The translations under genes and the position numbers were made by a program. Shown here piece after piece: positions 43,725 to 51,728 of a stretch of DNA of 64,000 nt. Numbering within the stretch: position 1 is the first letter of the stretch; every line of letters begins with the position of its first letter. Origin of the DNA: Variovorax sp. RA8 (lineage in GTDB: Bacteria; Pseudomonadota; Gammaproteobacteria; Burkholderiales; Burkholderiaceae_C); contig NZ_LR594662.1 of assembly GCF_901827175.1 (NCBI RefSeq), forward strand, positions 6,262,001 to 6,326,000, in the 5' to 3' direction. The notes under the pieces were generated by a model. That model did not search any database. It saw only the letters and a program-made list of their open reading frames with translations, and was not told the DNA's origin.

Positions 43725-44576
43725 TCAGGCTGCCGTTCCGATGCGGTTGCGGAGAACGCCGAGGCCGGTGATTTCCACCTCGACCACGTCGCCTTCCTTC
43801 ATGTAAAGGGGCGGCTCGCGGCGGTCGCCGACGCCGCCGGGCGTTCCGGTCGCGATCACGTCACCGGGCGACAGCGGCGTGAAGCGCGAGATGTACTCGA
43901 CCAGAACGGGGATGTCGAAGATCAGGTCGTCGATGCTCGCGTGCTGCATCACGTTGCCATTGACACGCGTCTCCAGCGTCAGCTTGGTGACGTCCGGCAC
44001 CTCGTCCCTGGTGACCAGGTACGGGCCGAACGGGGCGGTGCCGGGGAAGTTCTTGCCCGGCGTGAACTGGTGCGTGTGGCGCTGCCAGTCGCGAACGCTG
44101 ACGTCGTTCAGGCAGGCATAGCCGGCGATGTGCTCGAAGGCCTGCGCCTTCGGGATGTAGCGGCCGCCCTTGCCGATCACGAAGGCCAGTTCGCCTTCCC
44201 AGTCGAAGCGCTCCGAGAAGGCCGGGCGCAGCACGACGTCTTCGTGCGCCGCCAACGTGTCGTTGAAACGAAGGAACAGTGAGGGGTATTCGCTCTCCCC
44301 CCGCTTGGTCTCGGCGACGTGGGTCTTGTAGTTCAGGCCCACGCAGATCAGCTTTGGCGGGTTGGGGATCACCGGAAGCGCGCGCACCGCGCTCGCCTGC
44401 ACGGCGTTCCCGCTTGCCGCCGCCGACTGCTCGAGTTCGCGCAAGGCGTCGGCCTGCAGCACCGATACCAAGTCCGGGTAGCGCCCGATGAAGTCTGCCG
44501 ACGGCAGTTGGTAGCGCTCTTCCTGGACCACTCCGTAGGTGGCCTGTCCAGCGTGTATGAAGCTAGCGAGTTTCAA
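43725..44576 (-). CDS. Fumarylacetoacetate hydrolase-family protein
   Basis: The 283-residue protein has the FAH C-terminal fold: KLICVGLNYKTHVAET, PSLFLRFNDTLAAHEDVVLRPAFSERFDWEGELAFVIGKGGRYIPKAQAFEHIAGYACLNDVSVRDWQRH, GPYLVTRDEVPDVTKLTLETRVNGNVMQ, IPVLVEYISRFTPLSPGDVIATGTPGGVG. The FDWEGELAF acidic residues are metal ligands. It starts at TTG 44576 with AAGGGGA upstream. The family hydrolyses or hydrates 3-oxo acids in ring-cleavage products, so it may act after HyuAB. It is the first gene of the operon. Confidence 0.9.
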   Translation of the reverse strand: MKLASFIHAGQATYGVVQEERYQLPSADFIGRYPDLVSVLQADALRELEQSAAASGNAVQASAVRALPVIPNPPKLICVGLNYKTHVAETKRGESEYPSLFLRFNDTLAAHEDVVLRPAFSERFDWEGELAFVIGKGGRYIPKAQAFEHIAGYACLNDVSVRDWQRHTHQFTPGKNFPGTAPFGPYLVTRDEVPDVTKLTLETRVNGNVMQHASIDDLIFDIPVLVEYISRFTPLSPGDVIATGTPGGVGDRREPPLYMKEGDVVEVEITGLGVLRNRIGTAA

Positions 44577-44604
44577 ATGGGTCCCCTTGGATTCATCACT
44601 GCGT

Positions 44605-44709
44605 TGGTTGCTCGAAATGATCAGTTCGCAGTGGGTACAGGGACTGTAGAAATCCAGGAGCTCTTCGCCTAGATAGAATTCAGAGCAACCAGCCTTGCCA
44701 GATTTGGCA
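44605..44709. promoter_or_regulatory. Candidate LysR binding region between FAA hydrolase and LysR genes
   Basis: Two dyads stand out in the 155-bp divergent gap. TGCCA-GATT-TGGCA at 44696-44709 is a perfect 5-bp inverted repeat typical of LysR sites. TGGTTGCTC at 44605-44613 and GAGCAACCA at 44683-44691 are reverse complements 69 bp apart. They could hold a tetramer across the divergent promoters. Confidence 0.4.
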
Positions 44710-44731
44710 TGGCCATACGCGGGTAATCCCT

Positions 44732-45670
44732 ATGAACGTTGCGACCGTCAAGCTCTTCTTGGAGGTGCTGGAGGCTGGCAGCCTCAGCAAGGTTGCGGCC
44801 CGCCGCCAGACCGTGCAGTCGCACATCAGCCGCCAGATCAGTGACTTCGAGGCGACCTTTGGCGGACCGCTTTTCCGGCGCACGGGCAGGGGTGTCGCGC
44901 CGACCGAGTTGGGCGAGCGCGCTGCAGTGCGGCTACGTTCCTGGCTGTTGGAGACAGACCGTCTGGCACAGGAGCTGCGCGAAGAGTCGGGCAAGCTGCT
45001 TGGCGAGGTTCGCCTGGGCGTCATCCCGTCTGCAGCGCATCCGCTGATGACCCGACTTTTTCAACGCCTGCAGGTCGAGCACCCGGGCATCCGCCTCAAC
45101 ATCGCCGAGGCTCAGGGCACTGAACTCAACGCGATGCTTGATAGCGGCGCCGTCGACATGGCGATCCTCTTTCGATTCAATCGCCCAAGCGGTCACGAAG
45201 AAAAACTGCTGAGCGTTGCACATACCTATTTGATCGCTGCACCGGGCGACGCGCTCACGAAGGAACCCACGGTCAGCTTCTCGCGACTGTCGGGGCTGCG
45301 CCTCGTGCTGCCTCGCCGTCCCAGTCACTGGCGCAATGCGCTTGACGAAGCAGCTCGGAGCTTGGGATTCACTCTGATGCCTGTCGCCGAAGTAGATTCA
45401 TTGACGATGCAGAAAGAACTCGTGGCGACTACGACAAGCCTCTATTCGATGATGGGGCCGTACTCGATTGCCGAAGAGCTCCAACGGGGCCGTCTTCAAG
45501 CCAGCAAGCTCGTAAAGCCTGATCTCTTTCGCCACGTGACGCTGGCGTTCCCGAAACAGGGGAAGCTATCGCCTGCGTGCAGGTTGGTCGCCGAGACCAT
45601 TCAACAGTTGGTCAACGCTTGGGGAAGCCTGACCGAGCCGACAGTCGAGGACGAGGCCGGGCACGCTTAG
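44732..45670 (+). CDS. LysR-family regulator of the HyuAB operon
   Basis: This 312-residue LysR protein has the helix-turn-helix VKLFLEVLEAGSLSKVAARRQTVQSHISRQISDFEATFGGPLFRRTGRGVAPTELG and an effector domain with GEVRLGVIPSAAHPLMTRLFQRLQVEHPGIRLNIAEAQGTELNAMLDSGAVDMAILF. Its divergent position next to the FAA hydrolase start makes it the probable activator of the catabolic operon. Codon usage is less GC-extreme than in flanking genes. Confidence 0.91.
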   Translation: MNVATVKLFLEVLEAGSLSKVAARRQTVQSHISRQISDFEATFGGPLFRRTGRGVAPTELGERAAVRLRSWLLETDRLAQELREESGKLLGEVRLGVIPSAAHPLMTRLFQRLQVEHPGIRLNIAEAQGTELNAMLDSGAVDMAILFRFNRPSGHEEKLLSVAHTYLIAAPGDALTKEPTVSFSRLSGLRLVLPRRPSHWRNALDEAARSLGFTLMPVAEVDSLTMQKELVATTTSLYSMMGPYSIAEELQRGRLQASKLVKPDLFRHVTLAFPKQGKLSPACRLVAETIQQLVNAWGSLTEPTVEDEAGHA

Positions 45671-45943
45671 CACCAGTGCAGGCTGAGTCCTGGCCGAGGC
45701 TACGAGGCGCAATTGCGCAATTTGACGTCAAGACTGAACGACTGGCTTGGGCCGGACCCCGACCTAAGTCCAGTGGACCCGTTAGGCGGAACAGACAGGC
45801 CGGGAGGCTGAGCAGTCGACCTTTACGGTTCCATGAAAGGCACAGCGTCGCGTTCCTCGATGACGGATGCTGCTGTGGCGTGGGTCAGGAGCCAGCCTTG
45901 CCTCCGTGCGTTTGCCCAGGCCTGGAGCGAGATCGAGCGAGAC

Positions 45944-46579
45944 CTATGCGCTGCCGAGCCAGCCGAGCAGGTCGGCCACTGGATCGACGAGCCCTGTCAT
46001 GCCGTCCTTTCGCAGTTCGTCCGTCAGCGCGAGGCCGACCGCTCCCACGACAAAGATCGGATGCATCGATGTCCTTGCCAGGTCCCGGCATACGGTGCGC
46101 AACTCCTCCAGTGCCAGGCTGGGCTGCGCCGCGACGGCGGCCGGCAGGCGATCGACAACTGTCCAGCCTGCGACAACCGCGCGATGCCCGGTGGCCTCGA
46201 CGGTGCTTGCGTAAAGAGCGGTCATCGCCTTGTCGAACGTGACGATCTGCAGTTGCTGGCCAAGCCTGCGGTGCTGCGCAAGCACGCTGCGCGTGAACCC
46301 GTATGCCTCGTCGCCGAACAACCGGTGGGCGACGTCGTAGCCCGTGTCGACCGAAGACATCATGACCACCCGGTCGAATCCGTTGCTGAGCGCCGGCAGT
46401 GCCCGTTCCAACGCAGCCTCGGCTTCGGCGTTCTGCGATGCGGTGCCGATGATCCTCGGGGCATCGTCGACCTTTGCAACCTCCCACCGGTCCGCCGGCC
46501 ATCCGCATCGCCCGATGTGGCGCCGCAGCGTCGCCGTGATCTCTTCGCTCGAGTTCGGGTTGAGGAACAGCGTTTTCAT
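45944..46579 (-). CDS. Asp/Glu racemase-family protein lacking the usual catalytic Cys pair
   Basis: The 211-residue protein has the N-terminal LFLNPNSSEEITATLRRHI of the Asp/Glu/hydantoin racemase family and VVAGWTVVDRLPAAV further on. At the two places where hydantoin racemase and relatives normally have catalytic Cys, this protein has RVVMMSSVDTGYDV and IFVVGAVGLALTDELRK, with Ser/Ala instead. Cys residues occur only elsewhere (RRHIGRCGW, LRTVCRDL). It may use other chemistry, or be a non-racemase relative. ATGA overlap with the deacetylase gene upstream. LysR-controlled operon. Confidence 0.8.
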   Translation of the reverse strand: MKTLFLNPNSSEEITATLRRHIGRCGWPADRWEVAKVDDAPRIIGTASQNAEAEAALERALPALSNGFDRVVMMSSVDTGYDVAHRLFGDEAYGFTRSVLAQHRRLGQQLQIVTFDKAMTALYASTVEATGHRAVVAGWTVVDRLPAAVAAQPSLALEELRTVCRDLARTSMHPIFVVGAVGLALTDELRKDGMTGLVDPVADLLGWLGSA

Positions 46580-47481
46580 CGTGGAGCCGGGAACTTGAGT
46601 CGCCAGAAATCCGCGATGTCGCGGCGCCGGCAGAACCAGACGTCGGGAAACTGCCGCGCCGACATGAGAAATTCGCGCAAGGCCTCTGCGCGACCGGGTC
46701 GACCGGCGAGCCGCAGGTGCAGGCCGATCGACATCATGGTCGATTGGCGATTTCCCTCTCGGCGCAGGCACGCGAGCGTGCGCCGCAGGTGATCTGAGAA
46801 GTCATCCGGGGTGTTGAAGCCAGGTGTCGAAGCGAATCGCATGTCGTTGCAGTCGAAGCTGTACGGCAGCACGAGGTGCTGCCGGCCGCCGACCTCGGTC
46901 CAGTACGGCAGATCGTCGCTGTAGCCGTCGCTGTCGTACTGCATGCCTTGCTCGACCGCAAGGGCGCGCGTGTTGGGGCTGACCCGGCCCGTGTACCAGC
47001 CGACCGGACGCTGTCCGCACAGGCGCTCCAGCACTTCGAGCGATCGGATCATGTGCTCACGCTCGGTAGATTCCTCGACGTTGTCGTAGTCGATCCAGCG
47101 GGCGCCGTGTGATACCACCTCGTGCCCTGCTGCGACGATCGAGCGCGCGGCCTCCGGGTGCTTCTCCAGTGCGCTCGACACCGCGAAGTAGGTGGCCGGA
47201 ATGTCGCATTCCTGCAGCAGATCCAGGATGCGCCAATGGCCGACCCGGCTGCCGTACTCGTAGTGCGACTCGACCACCAGGTTGCGGCGCCCCGCGCGGG
47301 GCACGGCGCCGGCCACGTCGCTGTTGAGCACCTCCGAGTGGGTGTCGCCGTCCAGCACGCAGCTCTCGCCGCCTTCCTCATAGTTGACGACGACGCTGAC
47401 GGCGACCCGCCGCCCCCCAGGCCATTCGAAGGCGGGCCGCGCGCGACCGTAGCCGACGAAGTCTCTTGCCGGGGTCTTCAT
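46576..47481 (-). CDS. PuuE-like polysaccharide deacetylase/allantoinase
   Basis: This 301-residue protein resembles PuuE allantoinases of the polysaccharide-deacetylase superfamily: RDFVGYGRARPAFEWPGGRRVAVSVVVNYEEGGESCVLDGDTHSE, RVGHWRILDLLQECDIPATYFAVSSALEKHPEAARSIVAAGHEVVSHGARWIDY, RSLEVLERLCGQRPVGWYTGRVSPNTRAL and DSDGYSDDLPYW. PuuE-type enzymes open the hydantoin ring of allantoin without metal. The GHE and HG positions are kept. It overlaps the racemase-like gene and the MFS gene by 4 bp each. The substrate could be allantoin or a related hydantoin. Confidence 0.88.
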   Translation of the reverse strand: MKTPARDFVGYGRARPAFEWPGGRRVAVSVVVNYEEGGESCVLDGDTHSEVLNSDVAGAVPRAGRRNLVVESHYEYGSRVGHWRILDLLQECDIPATYFAVSSALEKHPEAARSIVAAGHEVVSHGARWIDYDNVEESTEREHMIRSLEVLERLCGQRPVGWYTGRVSPNTRALAVEQGMQYDSDGYSDDLPYWTEVGGRQHLVLPYSFDCNDMRFASTPGFNTPDDFSDHLRRTLACLRREGNRQSTMMSIGLHLRLAGRPGRAEALREFLMSARQFPDVWFCRRRDIADFWRLKFPAPR

Positions 47482-48797
47482 TGCTGCGGCCTCGCCTTGA
47501 TCACGCACAATGCGATCACAGCCAGGCCTGCCGTGCAGTACGCCGAGATGTACAGCGGGTTGTCGAACCGATCGAGCAGCCACACGCACACGGCAGGTGC
47601 CAGTGCACCACCGAAGACGCCTGCGAGCTGGAACCCGAGCGATGCCCCGGTGCACCGGATCTTGGGCTCGAACATGTCCGGAATGAACGCGGCCAACGGT
47701 GCCCACAAGGCTGCCTGGCACACCATGCCGATCATGGAGGCGACGATGACGAGCGTCGAATCGCGGGTCTCAAGCAGAGGAAAGTAGGCGAAGGACCAGA
47801 TGATCGACGCCGCGACACCGACGAGCAGCAAGGTCTTGCGCCCGATGCGATCCGACAGGGCGCCGAACAGGGGTATCGCAATGACACCGACCGCGGCACC
47901 CAGCAGCACGGCATTCAGGGCGACTTGGCGCGGCAGGCCGAGCCGCGTAGGCACATAGACCAGCAGCAGCAGCGAAAAGACGTACCAGATGATGCCCTCG
48001 CCAGCCCGCACGCCGATGGCCAGCAAGACTTGCCTCCAGTGATTGCGCAGCGTTTCGAGCAGCGGTGCCTCGGCCTTGTGCGAGGTCTTTTCAAGGCTCT
48101 GGAAGACCGGAGACTCGGACACGCTGCGGCGAATGAAGTAGCCGATGCCGACCAGCAGGATGCTTGCGAGGAAGGGGATGCGCCATCCCCACGCCATGAA
48201 CTCTGCGTCGTCGGTGATGACGTTCATGAAGCCGAACATCGCGTTGGCGAGCAGCACACCGATCGGACTTGCCACCTGCACCAGGCTGCCGTAGAAGCCG
48301 CGGCGACGCCCGGTCGTGTCGAATTCATTGACCATCAGCGCTGCACCGCCCCATTCCCCGCCGAGCGCCAGGCCTTGGGCAAATCGAAGCAGCGCCAGGA
48401 GCACCGGCGCGAGCAGTCCGACCTGGCCGTACGTCGGCAGCAGCCCGATGAGGAACGTGGACAGGCCCATGATGAGCAGCGTCGACACAAGCACGAAGCG
48501 CCGCCCGAGCTTGTCGCCCATCGAGCCGAACAGCGCCGCTCCGAAGGGTCGCGCGACGAAAGCGATGCCGTATGACAGGAGCGACAGGATAGTGGCGACG
48601 AACGGATCGGACTGGGAGAAGAAGAGCTTCGGAAATATCAGGGCCGCCGCGGTTCCGAAGATGAAGTGGTCGTAGAACTCCAGGGTCGTGCCGACGAGGC
48701 TGGCAGCCGCCACGCGCCGGGGGTTGGTGGCGGGGGATGCTGTTGCCTGCTGCTGGTCTGCTGAGGTTGCCTGAAGGCCTTGGGAGAGAACGGTCAT
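47478..48797 (-). CDS. MFS transporter (metabolite:H+ symporter type)
   Basis: The 439-residue protein has 12 predicted helices and the metabolite:H+ symporter signature: RRVAAASLVGTTLEFYDHFIFGTAAALIFPKLFF, YGIAFVARPFGAALFGSMGDKLGRRFVLVSTLLIMGLSTFLIGLLP, LRFAQGLALGGEWGGAALMVNE, and ALSDRIGRKTLLLVG in the second half. ATG 48797 has AGGAG upstream and replaces a weaker start at 48830. It is the first gene of the operon with the deacetylase and racemase-like genes, so it probably imports their substrate. Confidence 0.9.
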   Translation of the reverse strand: MTVLSQGLQATSADQQQATASPATNPRRVAAASLVGTTLEFYDHFIFGTAAALIFPKLFFSQSDPFVATILSLLSYGIAFVARPFGAALFGSMGDKLGRRFVLVSTLLIMGLSTFLIGLLPTYGQVGLLAPVLLALLRFAQGLALGGEWGGAALMVNEFDTTGRRRGFYGSLVQVASPIGVLLANAMFGFMNVITDDAEFMAWGWRIPFLASILLVGIGYFIRRSVSESPVFQSLEKTSHKAEAPLLETLRNHWRQVLLAIGVRAGEGIIWYVFSLLLLVYVPTRLGLPRQVALNAVLLGAAVGVIAIPLFGALSDRIGRKTLLLVGVAASIIWSFAYFPLLETRDSTLVIVASMIGMVCQAALWAPLAAFIPDMFEPKIRCTGASLGFQLAGVFGGALAPAVCVWLLDRFDNPLYISAYCTAGLAVIALCVIKARPQQ

Positions 48798-48921
48798 GGT
48801 TGCTCCTGGAAGACGTGCTGATCGGACCACCGGCGCTTGGCATTCCTGGGTGGATGCGGCGATTGCAGCACCGCGCCGTTGCTAAGACAATTTCATTTAT
48901 TTGAGCGATTCCTCAGGACAT

Positions 48922-49851
48922 ATGAATATCACTCTGAGGCAGCTGCGCGCCTTCATTGCCGTGGCGGACACCGCCTCCTTTGCACGGGCGGCCGAGCGGC
49001 TGCACGTCTCCGCGTCGGGGTTGTCGATGCTGGTGCGTGAGCTGGAGAACCAGCTTGAGTTGAAGATGTTTTCCCGCAGCACCCGCCAGGTGCGCCTTAC
49101 CGACGCTGGCGGTGAGTTCCTGCCCCTGGCTCGCAAGTCCCTGAGCGACCTGGAGGCCGCCATCGCTGCGACGCGCTCCCTGGCCACCATCCAGCGCGGT
49201 CGCGTCACAGTGGCGGCATCGGTGGTTCCTGCTGCCACGGTCCTGCCGTGGGCGGTCCGCGACTTTGTGCGTGCCTATCCGGGCATCCAATGCGCGGTGA
49301 AGGACGGGTTCGAGGAGGAGATCCGCGATCAGGTCAGGCGTGGCGAGGTCGATCTTGGCGTCGGCACGCTGTTGGAGGACGACACCGGGTTGGACGAAAG
49401 CGTGCTCTACGAAGACCACCTGATGGCTCTGATGCCCGACGAGCATCCGCTCGTGGCGCGCGGTACCGTGAGCTGGAAGGAGCTGTCACGGCACCCGCTG
49501 ATCGCGCTGACGGCCGCCAGCCCATCCAGACACCTCGCAGATCAAGCCTTCGCCACGGCGGGTGTGACAGCGGTGCCAAGGTACGAAGCGTCCTTCTCGT
49601 CCACCATCATCAGCATGGTCGCCGCCGGTCTCGGGGTGGCGGCACTGCCGATCAACGTTCGCCAGGTTTCGCCACGAGTGAAGGTGCATGCACGACTGCT
49701 TGTGCGTCCGACCGTGAAGCGCAGGCTTGGCGTCTATTCGCGTTCAGACACCGAACTCTCGCCGGCGGCGAAGGCGTTTCGGCAGCACCTCGAGTCGTTC
49801 GTCACGCAGATGCGTGGCATCCCGGCGGAGGTCGTCTCGAACGGTGGTTGA
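48922..49851 (+). CDS. LysR-family regulator
   Basis: The 309-residue LysR protein has the helix-turn-helix TLRQLRAFIAVADTASFARAAERLHVSASGLSMLVRELENQLELKMFSRSTRQVRLTDAGGEFLP and an effector domain with TVAASVVPAATVLPWAVRDFVRAYPGIQCAVKDGFEEEIRDQVRRGEVDLGVGTL and YEDHLMALMPDEHPL. ATG 48922 is preceded by AGGA. It is divergent from the MFS/PuuE-like/racemase-like operon, which it likely controls. Confidence 0.91.
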   Translation: MNITLRQLRAFIAVADTASFARAAERLHVSASGLSMLVRELENQLELKMFSRSTRQVRLTDAGGEFLPLARKSLSDLEAAIAATRSLATIQRGRVTVAASVVPAATVLPWAVRDFVRAYPGIQCAVKDGFEEEIRDQVRRGEVDLGVGTLLEDDTGLDESVLYEDHLMALMPDEHPLVARGTVSWKELSRHPLIALTAASPSRHLADQAFATAGVTAVPRYEASFSSTIISMVAAGLGVAALPINVRQVSPRVKVHARLLVRPTVKRRLGVYSRSDTELSPAAKAFRQHLESFVTQMRGIPAEVVSNGG

Positions 49852-49906
49852 GCCCTTGGACTCCTCGACGGCGGTTCGCTTGGCCTCGGACGCTGCACGG
49901 AACGTC

Positions 49907-50536
49907 TCAGGTTTTGCCCAACGAAAGGATTTCGTTGGCGTTCAGGATCGTCTGCGCGATCTCCTCGATGCTGACCCGTTTGCTCATGGCCTGTTCGCGG
50001 ATCAGGTCGTAAGCCTTGGTCTCGCTGATGCTTCTCGTGCGCATCAGGACATTCTTCGCCTCCTCGATACGCCGCACGCCGAGCACCTTGCCGCTGAGCT
50101 TGCGCAGCTGACGCTTCTGGGCCTTGAGATCGCCATGCACCTGTCGCGCCACCACCAGCGCAGACAGCAGCCCGAAGGAGCGTACCGGCGACGGCAGCGT
50201 CGCCTTGGCCCCGATGCGAAGAACGATCTCGACGATCGTCGGGTTCTCGTAGTTCACGACGGCGATGATGGTCGGCCCTTCGTCCGCGTTGAACCATTCG
50301 AAGTTCATGTCGATGCAGTCCGGACGAACCGCAAGGAATACCACGTCGGTGAGTTCGGGCAAGACAGGCAGCGGCGGCCAGAACGCCTGGACATGGCAGC
50401 CGATGCGGCGAAGCTGCTGGGTCATCTGCTGGCCGTCCGCGTCGTCGGGATGACAGACTGCGACCCGCAGCATCCGCAGGTTCTTCAGCTGGGTGGGTGT
50501 CGGCCCGGCCTTCTGACGGACGGATTCGGGCTCCAC
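49907..50536 (-). CDS. amiR: AmiR-like ANTAR antiterminator
   Basis: This 209-residue protein has an N-terminal pseudo-receiver (RMLRVAVCHPDDADGQQMTQQLRRIGCHVQAFWPPLPVLPELTDVVFLAVRPD) and a C-terminal ANTAR RNA-binding domain (RIEEAKNVLMRTRSISETKAYDLIREQAMSKRVSIEEIAQTILNANEIL). AmiR of Pseudomonas binds leader RNA and prevents termination ahead of the amidase genes and is silenced by AmiC without inducer. Here it is separated from amiC by one base and lies at the distal end of the amide operon whose leader has matching hairpins and a terminator. Confidence 0.92.
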   Translation of the reverse strand: MEPESVRQKAGPTPTQLKNLRMLRVAVCHPDDADGQQMTQQLRRIGCHVQAFWPPLPVLPELTDVVFLAVRPDCIDMNFEWFNADEGPTIIAVVNYENPTIVEIVLRIGAKATLPSPVRSFGLLSALVVARQVHGDLKAQKRQLRKLSGKVLGVRRIEEAKNVLMRTRSISETKAYDLIREQAMSKRVSIEEIAQTILNANEILSLGKT

Positions 50537-50537
50537 G

Positions 50538-51689
50538 TCAAAGCTCCAGCGTGCTCAGCTCTGCGGCCCAGTCACCCATCGAATGGGTCACCATGTAGGG
50601 ATCAGGGTGAACCGCGCGCGTCGCCTCGCGCACGATGGTGAACTGGCCCTTGGAGTTGACGACGCCGATGCGCGGATAGAGACAGGTGTGGTGGTTCGTC
50701 GGATCGATGCGAATCCTACCTTGAGGTGCATCGAGCTCGCTGCCGAGGATCTTGGGCACGAGTTGCGCCGGATCGTCGGTCCCGGCGCGCACAAAGGCAT
50801 TCGCGAAGACGTGCGTCTGGAAATAGGCCGCTTCCCAGCATTGGTTCGGAACGCAATGCGCGCCGAATCGTTGCCGAAATCGCTCGAGGCAGCGCAGGTT
50901 TGTCTCGGAGTTGATGGACTGGAAATAGGGCGCGGAGGTGAAGTGGCCAATGCCGGCCCCACCCATCTGCGATACCTCGGCCTCCGACGTCGTCAGGCTC
51001 CCGATGGGCATGGTCCTGGGGTCGAGGCCGGCATCTGCATAGGCTCGATACAGGCAGGCCGCGGAGTCTCCGACGACAGTGGAGAAGATGAAGTCCGGTT
51101 GCAAGTTCCGGATCTCGTCGATGATCGGGTCGAAATCCTGTTCGGTGGCATCCAGCGCCACATAGCGCTCTGCCACCTTTTCGCTGTTCTGGCGCTGCAG
51201 CACCAGCTCGCTCATGATGCGGTTCGACTCGTACGGATAGATGTAGTCCGAACCGATCAGGTACACCCGCGACCCGAAATTGGCAGTCATGAACTCTGCG
51301 AGTTGAACGCTGTTCTGATTGGGCGCGGCGCCGGTATAGATGATGTTGTTGGAGAACTCGAACCCTTCGTAGAGGGTCGGGTAGAACAGCAGCTTGTTCC
51401 ACTTTTCCACCAGCGGCAGCACCGCCTTGCGGCTGCTGGACATGTAGCAGCCCAGAATCACGTTGACCTTGTCCTCGAGGATCAGGCGCTCGGCCAGCCT
51501 GGCATACACCGCCGGGGTCGACTGCGCATCGTAGAAGACCGGCACCAGTTCCCTGCCGTCGAGGCCACCCGCCTCGTTGATCTCGTCGATGGCCAGCAGG
51601 GTTCCCTGCAGCTGCGACTTTCCGATGGTCGAAGTCACGCCTGTCTCCGAGTAGAGCACGCCGACGCGAACGGGATCTTTGTTGGCCAC
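50538..51689 (-). CDS. amiC: AmiC-like cytoplasmic amide sensor
   Basis: The 383-residue protein is a periplasmic-binding-protein fold without a signal peptide: VRVGVLYSETGVTSTIGKSQLQGTLLAIDEINEAGGLDGRELVPVFYD, VNVILGCYMSSSRKAVLPLVEKWNKLLFYPTLYEGFEFSNNIIYTGAAPNQNSVQLAEFM, YLIGSDYIYPYESNRIM, FIFSTVVGDSAACLYRAYA, SLTTSEAEV and SAPYFQSINS. These follow Pseudomonas AmiC closely, including GCYMS and GSDYIYP. In the known system AmiC holds AmiR inactive and releases it when amide binds. Related UrtA at 59174 has a signal peptide and is the transport receptor. Confidence 0.93.
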   Translation of the reverse strand: MANKDPVRVGVLYSETGVTSTIGKSQLQGTLLAIDEINEAGGLDGRELVPVFYDAQSTPAVYARLAERLILEDKVNVILGCYMSSSRKAVLPLVEKWNKLLFYPTLYEGFEFSNNIIYTGAAPNQNSVQLAEFMTANFGSRVYLIGSDYIYPYESNRIMSELVLQRQNSEKVAERYVALDATEQDFDPIIDEIRNLQPDFIFSTVVGDSAACLYRAYADAGLDPRTMPIGSLTTSEAEVSQMGGAGIGHFTSAPYFQSINSETNLRCLERFRQRFGAHCVPNQCWEAAYFQTHVFANAFVRAGTDDPAQLVPKILGSELDAPQGRIRIDPTNHHTCLYPRIGVVNSKGQFTIVREATRAVHPDPYMVTHSMGDWAAELSTLEL

Positions 51690-51728
51690 GGGCAGTCCTC
51701 GGGTTCGATTGCGGATTCTTTCAGCGAT

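Noticed and set aside
50538..51689. Second periplasmic urea-binding protein
   Set aside because: It has no signal peptide, follows AmiC motifs and is next to amiR, so it is a cytoplasmic sensor.
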